In this document: positions 45,451 to 55,095 of the stretch, piece after piece
Layout of the letters: each line of letters begins with the position of its first letter
Position numbering within the stretch: position 1 is the first letter of the stretch
DNA from: an uncultured Pelagibacteraceae bacterium
GTDB taxonomy: Bacteria > Pseudomonadota > Alphaproteobacteria > Pelagibacterales > Pelagibacteraceae
DNA: 64,000 nt
NCBI GenBank assembly: GCA_902634935.1
Contig: CACPMF010000004.1
Location: 1 to 64,000 of the forward strand
Direction of reading: 5' to 3'
The notes under the pieces: model-generated
Seen by the model: the letters and a program-made list of their open reading frames with translations, nothing else
What the model was told of the DNA's origin: nothing
The model's database searches: none
Made by a program: the position numbers and the translations under genes

Positions 45451-46767
45451 ATGGTCAAAGATCAAGAGTATTTAAATAGTATAGCAAGTCAAACAATAGA
45501 GTATTCCAAAAAGCTCGGTGCCACAGATGTAAATGTTGAAGTTATTCATTCCATTTCAGAAACAGTCAATTTAAGAAATAAACAATTAGATGAATCAAAC
45601 AGATCTGATAGCTTCGCTATAGGCATTACGACATATATTAACAAAAAAAAATCAACAATTTCATCCTCAAACTTATCAAAAGATAATATTAAAATACTTA
45701 CAGAAAGATGCATTGAGACAGCAAAAATTACCCCTGAAGATGAATTTAATTCATTACCTGACAAGGAGTTAATGGCAAAAAATTTTGAAAGTTTAGATCT
45801 TTATGATGAATGTCATGTTCCTAATAATAAAAAAATTGACATATTAAAAGAAGCTGAGGAAGCTGCATCAAAAGAAACTAAGATCATTAATACAGAAACA
45901 GACTTTACTGAAAATAAATCAAATTTTGTTTTAGCTAATAGCAATGGATTTATGAATGGATATAAAACTTCAAACTTTAATATTAGCTGTGTAGCGGTTG
46001 CCCAAAAAGATAGCCAAATGGAGAGAGATTACGAGTTTACTAGTAAAAGACATTTTTCAGATTTAATTAGTCCTACAAACATAGGCGAAAGTGCTGCAGC
46101 AAACACAGTAAAAAAATTAGATCCTAAGAAAATAAAAAGTGAAAAAATAGGTATTGTATTTGATAAAAAAATTTCGAAAGGTATTTTGAATGTTTTATCT
46201 AGCGCAATATCTGCAGGAGCTATTTCAAGAGGAACGTCATTTTTAAAGAATAAAATTGGTAAAGAAATTTTTCCTAAAACCCTAAATGTTATAGATGATC
46301 CAAAAATTAAAAAAGGACTTGGCTCTAAAAATTTCGATAGCGAAGGAGTAGAAACTAACAATCTTAAATTAATCGAAAACGGTGTATTAAAAAGTTATTT
46401 AGTAGATACTTATTACGGAAAAAAATTAAATTTGAAATCAAATGGAAGAAGTGGTGGCACAAGTAACTTATATTTTGAAAATGGGAGTATGCCTCTTGAA
46501 ACACTACTTAAATCTAGTAAAAAAAATTTATACATTACAGAAACAATTGGACATGGCACAAACCTTGTAACAGGGGATTATTCTGTTGGAGCAAATGGTT
46601 TTATGGTTGAAAATGGTGAATTTATATATCCTGTAAGTGAAATTACAATTGCAGGAAATTTTAAAGACATATTTAAAAATATTACTTTGGCTAATGATCT
46701 AGAATTTAAATACTCTACTAATGCACCAACTCTTTTAGTTGAGGGTATGATTGTAGCTGGAAGGTGA
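45451..46767 (+). CDS. tldE: TldE/PmbA protease subunit
   Basis: A 438-residue PmbA/TldE protein, the partner of TldD in the peptide-processing protease. It lacks the HExxxH motif, as expected for the E subunit. Family motifs include DSFAIGITTYINKKK, the GNF and N-G-F-M segments SVGANGFMVENGE and AGNFKDIFKNI, and the glycine-rich GRSGGTSNLYFENG. It immediately follows tldD and shares GTGA with the next gene. Confidence 0.93.
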   Translation: MVKDQEYLNSIASQTIEYSKKLGATDVNVEVIHSISETVNLRNKQLDESNRSDSFAIGITTYINKKKSTISSSNLSKDNIKILTERCIETAKITPEDEFNSLPDKELMAKNFESLDLYDECHVPNNKKIDILKEAEEAASKETKIINTETDFTENKSNFVLANSNGFMNGYKTSNFNISCVAVAQKDSQMERDYEFTSKRHFSDLISPTNIGESAAANTVKKLDPKKIKSEKIGIVFDKKISKGILNVLSSAISAGAISRGTSFLKNKIGKEIFPKTLNVIDDPKIKKGLGSKNFDSEGVETNNLKLIENGVLKSYLVDTYYGKKLNLKSNGRSGGTSNLYFENGSMPLETLLKSSKKNLYITETIGHGTNLVTGDYSVGANGFMVENGEFIYPVSEITIAGNFKDIFKNITLANDLEFKYSTNAPTLLVEGMIVAGR

Positions 46768-47735
46768 AAAGTATTTGCGTAATTGGTAGTGGGATTTCTG
46801 GTTCAACAATTGCTAATTTGTTATCTAAAAAATATAAAGTCGATGTTTATGAAAAAGCCAAAGGAATTGGTGGCAGGAGCTCTCATAGAAGGTATTTAAA
46901 CAAAATAGGTTTTGATCACGGGCTACAATATATCTCTCCAAAAGCGAGCAAATTTAAAAAATTTTGTTATGGATTACAAAAAAAAAGAGTTTTAAAAAAA
47001 TGGCAGGGTCCACATAATTTTGATCACAGTAAAGTTTTAGAGAATAAAAAACATACCAAACTTATTGGAGCAAAAGGAAATAATGCAATATCAAAATATT
47101 TATTAAAAAATATTAATTGTATTTTTGGATATGAGCTATTTAAAATTGAGAGAATAAGAAAAAATTGGAAATTAAGCTTTTTAAATGGTGATGTTAAATA
47201 TTATGAAATATTAATAATATCAATTCCTTTTGCACAATCAAAAAAACTATTAAAAAAATTTCTTCCTAATTTCTTTAAGAATAAAAAAGTAAAAATGGAG
47301 GCAAATATCACAGTTATGACTGTAACAAATAAAATTAAAAATAATTTTTCAAGTTTCTTATTTAATGATGAAGTAATAGGGTGGGCAGCTAAAGAAAATA
47401 GCAAAAAAAGGTTTAAGTACAAATACGATCTTTGGACAATTCAAAGCACATTTAAATGGGCTAATAGAAATATTTTAAATTATAGAAATAATAAAAAAAA
47501 ATTTACGAATTTTTTGATCAATAGATTTAAAAAACTATCCAAGATAAATATCAATAAAATATATTTTTCAAATATCCATGGTTGGAAATATTCTGCAAAC
47601 AAAAAAAACTTAAATATTCAATCTTTATGGAGTAAATCTTTAAAAGTTGGGATTTGTGGTGATTGGTTCGGAGGCCCTCGTTATGAAAATGGATGGATAA
47701 GCGCCAGTGATTTATATAAAAAAATTACTAATTAA
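46764..47735 (+). CDS. FAD/NAD(P)-dependent oxidoreductase (renalase-like)
   Basis: A 323-residue flavoprotein with an N-terminal Rossmann motif VIGSGISGSTIANLL, then the EKAKGIGGRSSHRR continuation and a C-terminal FAD-binding KVGICGDWFGGPRYENGWISA. This layout fits the NAD(P)/FAD amine-oxidase or renalase-like group. The substrate is unknown. The start is a GTG that overlaps the tldE TGA by 4 bp. Its middle is very Lys-rich. It is convergent with the next gene, overlapping by 8 bp. Confidence 0.82.
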   Translation: MKSICVIGSGISGSTIANLLSKKYKVDVYEKAKGIGGRSSHRRYLNKIGFDHGLQYISPKASKFKKFCYGLQKKRVLKKWQGPHNFDHSKVLENKKHTKLIGAKGNNAISKYLLKNINCIFGYELFKIERIRKNWKLSFLNGDVKYYEILIISIPFAQSKKLLKKFLPNFFKNKKVKMEANITVMTVTNKIKNNFSSFLFNDEVIGWAAKENSKKRFKYKYDLWTIQSTFKWANRNILNYRNNKKKFTNFLINRFKKLSKININKIYFSNIHGWKYSANKKNLNIQSLWSKSLKVGICGDWFGGPRYENGWISASDLYKKITN

Positions 47736-48417
47736 CTTTTTTTAGTCTGTACTCCCAAGTACCTAATCTTTTATATCGAATTTTAACTATCATTGCTCTT
47801 TTTTTATCGTACCAAATTTCAAAATCTAGTCTCTTATCTTTTGGAAGACTTTCATCAGTAGATTTAAGTCTAAATTTTTCAACATTAATTTCATTTTCAT
47901 AAAGTCTAATTTTTTCCTTTTTTAGAAATTCTACTGACTGTTTTTTGATACTTCCAGAAAGTGGACTAATTTGAGTATCTGATTGTAACAATCTATGATT
48001 CCACCAATTACCAATTATATTCTCTAAATTTCCAGTTCCCTTATACGAAGATCCATTAATTTTAAAATTTCTATTTTCTTTATCGAAGAACACTTCCACA
48101 AATTTTTTTTTATCATTTTGTACTGTATCTGATTTAAAATAAATTAGTTGATCATTTTCGTAAATTTCCAAACCTTCACTAATAACTGAGAAAACTGTTA
48201 TACCCATTAGTTTAACTTCAAAGTTTGTGGTATTTGTTACTTCAAATTTTTTTTGAGTTTTATTAAAAAAAAATTTACTAAAGCCTATATATTTATTGTC
48301 TTTAAATATTTCCATTTCAATCGATTTAATATTTTTATAATGATCAGTGTGAGCATATGCATTTATTTTAAATAAAATTCCTAAAGTAATGAAAAACATT
48401 AAAATGATTTTATTCAT
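47728..48417 (-). CDS. Exported protein, DUF6134-like
   Basis: A 229-residue protein with a signal peptide (about 1-22, cleavage near NAYA-H), then a beta-rich domain: IEMEIFKDNKYIGF, a NTTNFEVKLMGITVF strand pair, GNWWNHRLLQSDTQI and a C-terminal RYKRLGTWEYRL. I believe it belongs to DUF6134, a periplasmic family of unknown role in alphaproteobacteria. It diverges from the YczE-like gene across 133 bp in which I see nothing definite. Confidence 0.65.
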   Translation of the reverse strand: MNKIILMFFITLGILFKINAYAHTDHYKNIKSIEMEIFKDNKYIGFSKFFFNKTQKKFEVTNTTNFEVKLMGITVFSVISEGLEIYENDQLIYFKSDTVQNDKKKFVEVFFDKENRNFKINGSSYKGTGNLENIIGNWWNHRLLQSDTQISPLSGSIKKQSVEFLKKEKIRLYENEINVEKFRLKSTDESLPKDKRLDFEIWYDKKRAMIVKIRYKRLGTWEYRLKKVN

Positions 48418-48550
48418 AAAATTTATTAAATTATTTTAATAGAAATTAATATTTAACTAAAGTGAGAAGATATTATAAGAGAATATAGATAAACTTATTT
48501 TCTGTTGTTTATACATAAATTCTGTTATGCAATATGATCTTTGATCAATA

Positions 48551-49195
48551 ATGTTTTTAACTATTAAAAAAATTCCAATAAAAACCTGGAGCTCTGAAAA
48601 ACCTTTAAATTTCAAACCTAAATTTTCAACCTTTTTTTTTCTTTGTTTAGGATTAGTTTTATTTGGTTTAGGAGAAGGTCTTTTAGTTTTATCAACAACT
48701 GGCAATTCACCGTGGTCAGTATTTGCTGAAGGAATATCCAAAAAAACGGACATATCGATTGGTGCAGCTACATTTATTGTTAGTGTGAGTGTCTTATTTT
48801 TGTGGATTTTTCTAAAACAAAAGCCAGGAATAGGAACAGTTATGAATATTATCATTATTGCTGGAATGATCGATGTAACTTTATATTTGTTTGATCCACC
48901 AACAAATTTTTTTTCTAAATATTTATTATCAGTTGTTTCAGTATTGTTAGTTGGATTAGGTAGTGGAATATATTTAGTTGCTAACTTAGGACCAGGACCG
49001 AGAGACGGTTTAATGACGGGATTAACAAAAATTATGAATTTACCAATTGCTTTTGTGAGAGCTTGCCTTGAAATTTCAGTTGTCTTAATTGGATGGTATT
49101 TAGGTGGAACTGTTGGGGTTGGTACATTAATATTTGCATTTGGGATAGGCCCTGCAGTTGCCTTTGGTTTATTTTTTGTTAATAAAATTAGTTAG
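48551..49195 (+). CDS. YczE/YitT-like membrane protein
   Basis: A 214-residue protein with five or six membrane segments. The motif GNSPWSVFAEGISKKTDISIG near 58-76 and the second NLGPGPRDGLMTGLTK near 150-165 are the repeated signature of the YczE family. YczE is a poorly known membrane protein, linked to surfactin production in Bacillus, with no agreed transport substrate. Its stop overlaps the convergent typA by 8 bp. Confidence 0.75.
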   Translation: MFLTIKKIPIKTWSSEKPLNFKPKFSTFFFLCLGLVLFGLGEGLLVLSTTGNSPWSVFAEGISKKTDISIGAATFIVSVSVLFLWIFLKQKPGIGTVMNIIIIAGMIDVTLYLFDPPTNFFSKYLLSVVSVLLVGLGSGIYLVANLGPGPRDGLMTGLTKIMNLPIAFVRACLEISVVLIGWYLGGTVGVGTLIFAFGIGPAVAFGLFFVNKIS

Positions 49196-51017
49196 CTAAA
49201 GAAGCTGCTTTTTCAATTCTTTTTCTCTCGTGAGGATCTAAAATTGATTTCCTTAATCTACATGATTTAGGAGTAATCTCTAAAGCCTCATCAGTATTCA
49301 GCATGCTTAATTGCTCAGCAATTGACATTTTTCTTACCGGAGTAAGGACAACATTTTCATCTGTTCCTTGTGTTCTCATATTTGTTAATTTTTTTCCCTT
49401 CATGACATTAATTATCATATCCCCGGGTTTTGGTGCTAAACCAACTATCATGCCCGAGTAAACAGGGTCGTTATGAGTTACGAACATCTCACCTCTTGCC
49501 TGTAGATTAAATATTGCAAAGGCAACAGCTTTACCTTGTTCCATAGAGATTAAAGCACCATTTCTTCTACCTTCCATCTCTCCTTCAAATTTACTATATG
49601 AGTGAAAAATTCTATTTATTACACCTGTGCCTTTTGTAAGTGTTAAAAATCTACTTGTATAGCCCATTAAACCCCGAGTAGGTGCATGGAAAATAAGTCT
49701 CTTTTTATTTTTGCCTGTGTCCTTAAGATCTATCAACTTCCCTTTTCTTCTATTCATTGAGTCAATTATTTTTGATGAATATTCCTCATCTAAATCTACG
49801 GTTATTTCTTCAAAAGGTTCTAGTTTATTTCCATTATCATCTTTTTTGAATAAAACTCTCGGTGGACTTACGGTTAGTTCAAATCCTTCCCTTCGCATTT
49901 GTGTAAGAAGTATTTCTAACATTAATTCACCACGTCCACTTATTTCAAATGCATCTTTGTTTTCGTTTTCGGAAAATGTAATTCCCACATTATTTTGTGC
50001 CTCTACCATCAATCTTTCTCTGATCTGAGTACTTGTTAATTTTTTACCCTCGGTACCTGCTAGTGGTGAGCTATTTACTGTAATCTTGATTGACATTGTT
50101 GGTGGATCAATTGGAGTAGCTTGAATTGGATTATCTACATCTAGATCACAAATAGTATCAGCAACATTTGCTTTTTCTAAACCAGCTACAACTACTATAT
50201 CTCCAGCTTCACCTATTTCTATTGGAACTTTTTTTGTACCTTCATATCTAAATATTTTAGTTAATCTTCCTTCATCAACTTTTTCACCATCTAAGTTTAT
50301 TGCTTTAATTTGTTGGTTTGCTTTTGCTGTACCTTGAGATATTCGTCCAACTAAACTTCTACCTAAGAAACTATCAGCATAAAGCAAAGTAGACAGCATC
50401 GCGAAAGGTTTTGATTTATCAAATTTTGCTGGTTGTACATGTTCTATTACTAAATCTAATAATGGATGCAAGTTTTCCCTAGGACCGTCAATTTCTTTAC
50501 TAGCCCAACCTGATCTACCGCTAGCATATATAACTGGAAAATCTAATTGCTCCTCATTTGCATCTAAACTTACAAATAAGTCAAATGTTTCATCTAAAAC
50601 TTCATCAGCTCTTTGATCTGTCTTATCTAATTTATTTATTACCACTATTGGTTTTAGCCCTTGCTTAAGTGCTTTTGCTAAAACAAATTTAGTTTGAGGC
50701 ATCACTCCTTCAGCTGAGTCAATTAATAACAAAGCTCCATCCGCCATGCTTAAAACTCTCTCTACTTCTGCTGCAAAATCTCTGTGTCCAGGAGTGTCAA
50801 TTATGTTTATTCTTGAATTATTCCAATTAATGGATGCTGGTTTGGCTAAAATTGTAATTCCTCTCTCTTTTTCAAGTTCACCGGAATCCATTAATCTTTC
50901 ATCTACAACTTCATTTTCTCTAAAAGATCCGCTTTGTTTCATCAGATTGTCGATTAAGGTTGTTTTACCGTGATCGACGTGAGCGATAATGGTTATGTTT
51001 CTAATTTCAGTTGTCAT
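49188..51017 (-). CDS. typA: Ribosome-associated GTPase TypA/BipA
   Basis: A 609-residue translational GTPase. G1 is AHVDHGKTT (12-20), followed by the switch region with GITILAKPAS, G3 IDTPGHRDF and G4 NKLDKTD. EF-G-like domains III and V and the BipA-specific C-terminal domain end in DPHERKRIEKAASL. It acts in ribosome assembly and stress adaptation. The 5' leader (to 51194) is AT-rich, with no ribosome-binding site before the ATG. Confidence 0.96.
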   Translation of the reverse strand: MTTEIRNITIIAHVDHGKTTLIDNLMKQSGSFRENEVVDERLMDSGELEKERGITILAKPASINWNNSRINIIDTPGHRDFAAEVERVLSMADGALLLIDSAEGVMPQTKFVLAKALKQGLKPIVVINKLDKTDQRADEVLDETFDLFVSLDANEEQLDFPVIYASGRSGWASKEIDGPRENLHPLLDLVIEHVQPAKFDKSKPFAMLSTLLYADSFLGRSLVGRISQGTAKANQQIKAINLDGEKVDEGRLTKIFRYEGTKKVPIEIGEAGDIVVVAGLEKANVADTICDLDVDNPIQATPIDPPTMSIKITVNSSPLAGTEGKKLTSTQIRERLMVEAQNNVGITFSENENKDAFEISGRGELMLEILLTQMRREGFELTVSPPRVLFKKDDNGNKLEPFEEITVDLDEEYSSKIIDSMNRRKGKLIDLKDTGKNKKRLIFHAPTRGLMGYTSRFLTLTKGTGVINRIFHSYSKFEGEMEGRRNGALISMEQGKAVAFAIFNLQARGEMFVTHNDPVYSGMIVGLAPKPGDMIINVMKGKKLTNMRTQGTDENVVLTPVRKMSIAEQLSMLNTDEALEITPKSCRLRKSILDPHERKRIEKAASLAN

Positions 51018-51208
51018 TTGAGCGCCGTTATATATAAAAAATATTTTTTTAAAACATCTAAAAATACAATATTACAAAGCATTTTTTCTCAATTACTAAG
51101 TGATGGATACAACTTGAGTATAAATATAGATTCGCAATATGTGGTTAATTATAAAAAGACTGCATAAATTTGTTAGATTAAGTTTTCATCCACCATGAAG
51201 TGGATAAA

Positions 51209-51235
51209 AAAAGGCCATCACAAGGACGGCCTTTT
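51209..51235 (-). terminator. Intrinsic terminator of groEL
   Basis: On the minus strand AAAAGGCC (51235-51228) pairs with GGCCTTTT (51216-51209), with a short inner TC/GA pairing around ACAAG-like loop bases, followed by a run of seven T. It starts 28 bp beyond the groEL stop. The 51018-51208 stretch between it and typA holds only a small TCCAC/GTGGA hairpin and no gene I can support. Confidence 0.85.
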
Positions 51236-51262
51236 AAAATTTTGTTTTAAGCAAACAGGATA

Positions 51263-52930
<1,668 letters not shown>

Positions 52931-52941
52931 TTAATTAATTA

Positions 52942-53235
52942 TTATTTTCCAGATGAAATACCCATAATGTCAGACTCTTTCATTATGCTGTATTCTTTAC
53001 CATCTATTTTGACTTCGGTTCCTGACCACTTTCCAAAAAGAACTTTGTCACCAACTTTAACATCCATAGGGATAATTTTTCCATCCTCTGTTTTTGCACC
53101 ACCACCAACTGCAACTACTTTACCTTCTTGAGGTTTTTCTTGAGCTGTGTCAGGGATAATTATTCCACCAGCAGTTTTTTCACTGCTATCTAATACTTCG
53201 ATTAACACTCTATCGTGTAACGGTTTGAACTTCAT
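52942..53235 (-). CDS. groES: Co-chaperonin GroES
   Basis: A 97-residue GroES, the heptameric lid of GroEL. The N-terminal [20 protein letters not shown], the mobile loop [18 protein letters not shown] (about 22-39) and [18 protein letters not shown] are standard. The ATG follows AAAGGAG by 6 bases. A heat-shock-type promoter is 24-53 bp upstream, and both genes run to the terminator near 51.2 kb. Confidence 0.97.
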   Translation of the reverse strand: MKFKPLHDRVLIEVLDSSEKTAGGIIIPDTAQEKPQEGKVVAVGGGAKTEDGKIIPMDVKVGDKVLFGKWSGTEVKIDGKEYSIMKESDIMGISSGK

Positions 53236-53258
53236 ATAAACTCCTTTAAATTAGCAAT

Positions 53259-53288
53259 CATATAAAGGTCAATAATGAGTATTTCAAG
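53259..53288 (-). promoter_or_regulatory. RpoH-type heat-shock promoter for groES-groEL
   Basis: On the minus strand CTTG (53288-53285) is followed after 16 bases by CCTTTATATG (53268-53259). This matches nine of ten positions of the alphaproteobacterial heat-shock -10 consensus CYTATNTNNG as I recall it. The match resembles the hsp20 promoter, supporting shared RpoH control. No CIRCE inverted repeat is visible. Confidence 0.6.
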
Positions 53289-53356
53289 ATCCCTTTAGAA
53301 ATTTATGGCACCAAAAAAGCAAAGAATTAATTAGATTTTTAGGCTATATCTCAATT

Positions 53357-54172
53357 ATGATAACAAACCTTGATACAGAAGGGCTTAGTAAAATCGCATT
53401 TGATTACGATCTTTTTTATATCGATATATGGGGAGTGATACACAATGGTTTGGAGCTTAATTTTTCAGCCGTAGAAACTTTGAGACATCTAAAAGAAAAT
53501 AAAAAAGAATATGTGCTTTTAACAAATGCACCAAGACCTAATGAACCTGTAATAAAATTTTTAAAAAAAATGGGTCTAAAAGAAAATTTTGAAAATGTTT
53601 TCACTTCAGGTGAAGCAGCTTTAAAATATTTAAAAAGTGATCTTAAAAACAAAAAATTTTTCCACATAGGACCCCCAAGAGATTATGATTTATTTTCATC
53701 TTTTAAAAATTTAAAAGAAACAAATATAGATTTAGCAGATTATATTCTTTGCACAGGTTTGTTTGATAATTATAACAAAGATTTAGAATATTATAAAATA
53801 CTTCTCAAAGAACATTTAAAAAAAAAGATGATATGCACAAACCCAGATTTAATAGTCGATAAGGGAAATGTAAGAGAGTATTGTGCAGGATCGGTAGCAA
53901 AAGTTTTTGAGAATTTAAAAGGAGAAGTTATATATTTTGGTAAACCATATCCTCCAGTCTATGAGTTATCTGCCGAAACTAGAGATAAAAAAGTTCTATG
54001 TATAGGTGATAATCTTAACACAGATATTAAAGGTGCTAATGTTCAAAATTTTGATGCTCTGCTAATCACAGGAGGCATTCACAGAAATGAAATTTCTGAT
54101 AAAAAAATAGAAAATTTAACTAAATCTTACAATGTTAAAATTAATTATATTCAAACAGAACTAAAATGGTGA
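53357..54172 (+). CDS. HAD-family hydrolase (NagD-like, subfamily IIA)
   Basis: A 271-residue HAD phosphatase of subclass IIA. Motif I reads IDIWGVIHNG (residues about 22-31), the second motif is LLTNAPRP, the cap domain follows, and motifs III and IV are FGKPYPP and CIGDNLNTDIKGA. A Trp replaces the usual second Asp region (DxWG), a known variant in this group. The substrate is unknown, probably a sugar or nucleotide phosphate. Its stop overlaps ribF by 7 bp, and its promoter region is shared with the groES promoter. Confidence 0.82.
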   Translation: MITNLDTEGLSKIAFDYDLFYIDIWGVIHNGLELNFSAVETLRHLKENKKEYVLLTNAPRPNEPVIKFLKKMGLKENFENVFTSGEAALKYLKSDLKNKKFFHIGPPRDYDLFSSFKNLKETNIDLADYILCTGLFDNYNKDLEYYKILLKEHLKKKMICTNPDLIVDKGNVREYCAGSVAKVFENLKGEVIYFGKPYPPVYELSAETRDKKVLCIGDNLNTDIKGANVQNFDALLITGGIHRNEISDKKIENLTKSYNVKINYIQTELKW

Positions 54173-55089
54173 GAGTTAAAATATATAAAAATTTTAATAT
54201 TAAAAAACAACACCACAACGCAATCATATTAATTGGTAACTTTGATGGACTGCACTTAGGTCATCAAAAATTATTTGATGAAGCTCTGAGATATAAAAAA
54301 AAATTTAAATTAAATCTCGGGGTAGTTACTTTTGACCCTATTCCAAAGATGTTTTTCAATAAAGAAATAAAAAATTATAGAATTTCAAATTTTAACCAAA
54401 AGATAACGTACTTTGATAAATATAAAGTTGATTTTATAATAAACAAAAAATTTGATAAAAAATTTTCAAAAGTAGAATGTAATTCTTTTATAGAAAAATA
54501 TTTATACAAAAAATTAAAATCAAAGTTTCTTTTCGTAAGCAATAATTTTAAATTTGGATACAAACGTAAGGGTGATGTTATTCTTTTAAAAAAATTTCAA
54601 AAAAAGTTTAATTACAATCTTATTAAACCAAAACCTTTAATTAAAAAAAATAAAATTGTTTCATCAACATTGATTAGAAATTATTTAGAAAGTGGAAAAA
54701 TAGAAATAGCTAATAAATTTTTATCAAGAAAATGGTCTGTTGAGGGAAAAGTTGAAAAGGGCAGAATGCTTGGAAGAAAAATAGGTTTTCCAACTTGCAA
54801 CATTGATATTAAAAATTATGTGATTGCTAAACCTGGAGTTTACTCTGTAAATGTTAGAATAGAAAAAAGTAATAAAATTTTTAAAGGGATCGCAAATCTT
54901 GGCTTTCGACCAACTTTTAATCAAAAAAAAATATTGTTAGAGGTAAATTTATTTAATTTTTCTGGAAATCTTTATAATAAAAAACTATCAGTAGATTTTA
55001 AAAATTTTATAAGAGGTGAAAAAAAATTTAAAAATATAGATCAACTAAAGAAACAAATTAATAAAGATATTTTATCTGCAAAAAAATAA
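54166..55089 (+). CDS. ribF: Bifunctional riboflavin kinase/FAD synthetase
   Basis: A 307-residue RibF. The N-terminal FMN adenylyltransferase domain has IGNFDGLHLGHQKLF (24-37) and SSTLIRNYLESGKIEIANKFL. The C-terminal riboflavin kinase domain has GRMLGRKIGFPTCNI and GIANLGFRPTF. It makes FMN and then FAD. It sits between the HAD gene (7 bp overlap) and ileS, the order ribF-ileS-lspA common in bacteria. Confidence 0.94.
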   Translation: MVRVKIYKNFNIKKQHHNAIILIGNFDGLHLGHQKLFDEALRYKKKFKLNLGVVTFDPIPKMFFNKEIKNYRISNFNQKITYFDKYKVDFIINKKFDKKFSKVECNSFIEKYLYKKLKSKFLFVSNNFKFGYKRKGDVILLKKFQKKFNYNLIKPKPLIKKNKIVSSTLIRNYLESGKIEIANKFLSRKWSVEGKVEKGRMLGRKIGFPTCNIDIKNYVIAKPGVYSVNVRIEKSNKIFKGIANLGFRPTFNQKKILLEVNLFNFSGNLYNKKLSVDFKNFIRGEKKFKNIDQLKKQINKDILSAKK

Positions 55090-55095
55090 TATCCT

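Noticed and set aside
48457..48855. A 132-residue minus-strand ORF overlapping the YczE-like gene
   Set aside because: Most of it is antisense to a better-supported gene and it has no family features.
51018..51208. Possible small RNA in the largest intergenic stretch
   Set aside because: It is AT-rich with one weak 5-bp hairpin, and no tRNA-, 6S- or SRP-like structure could be found.
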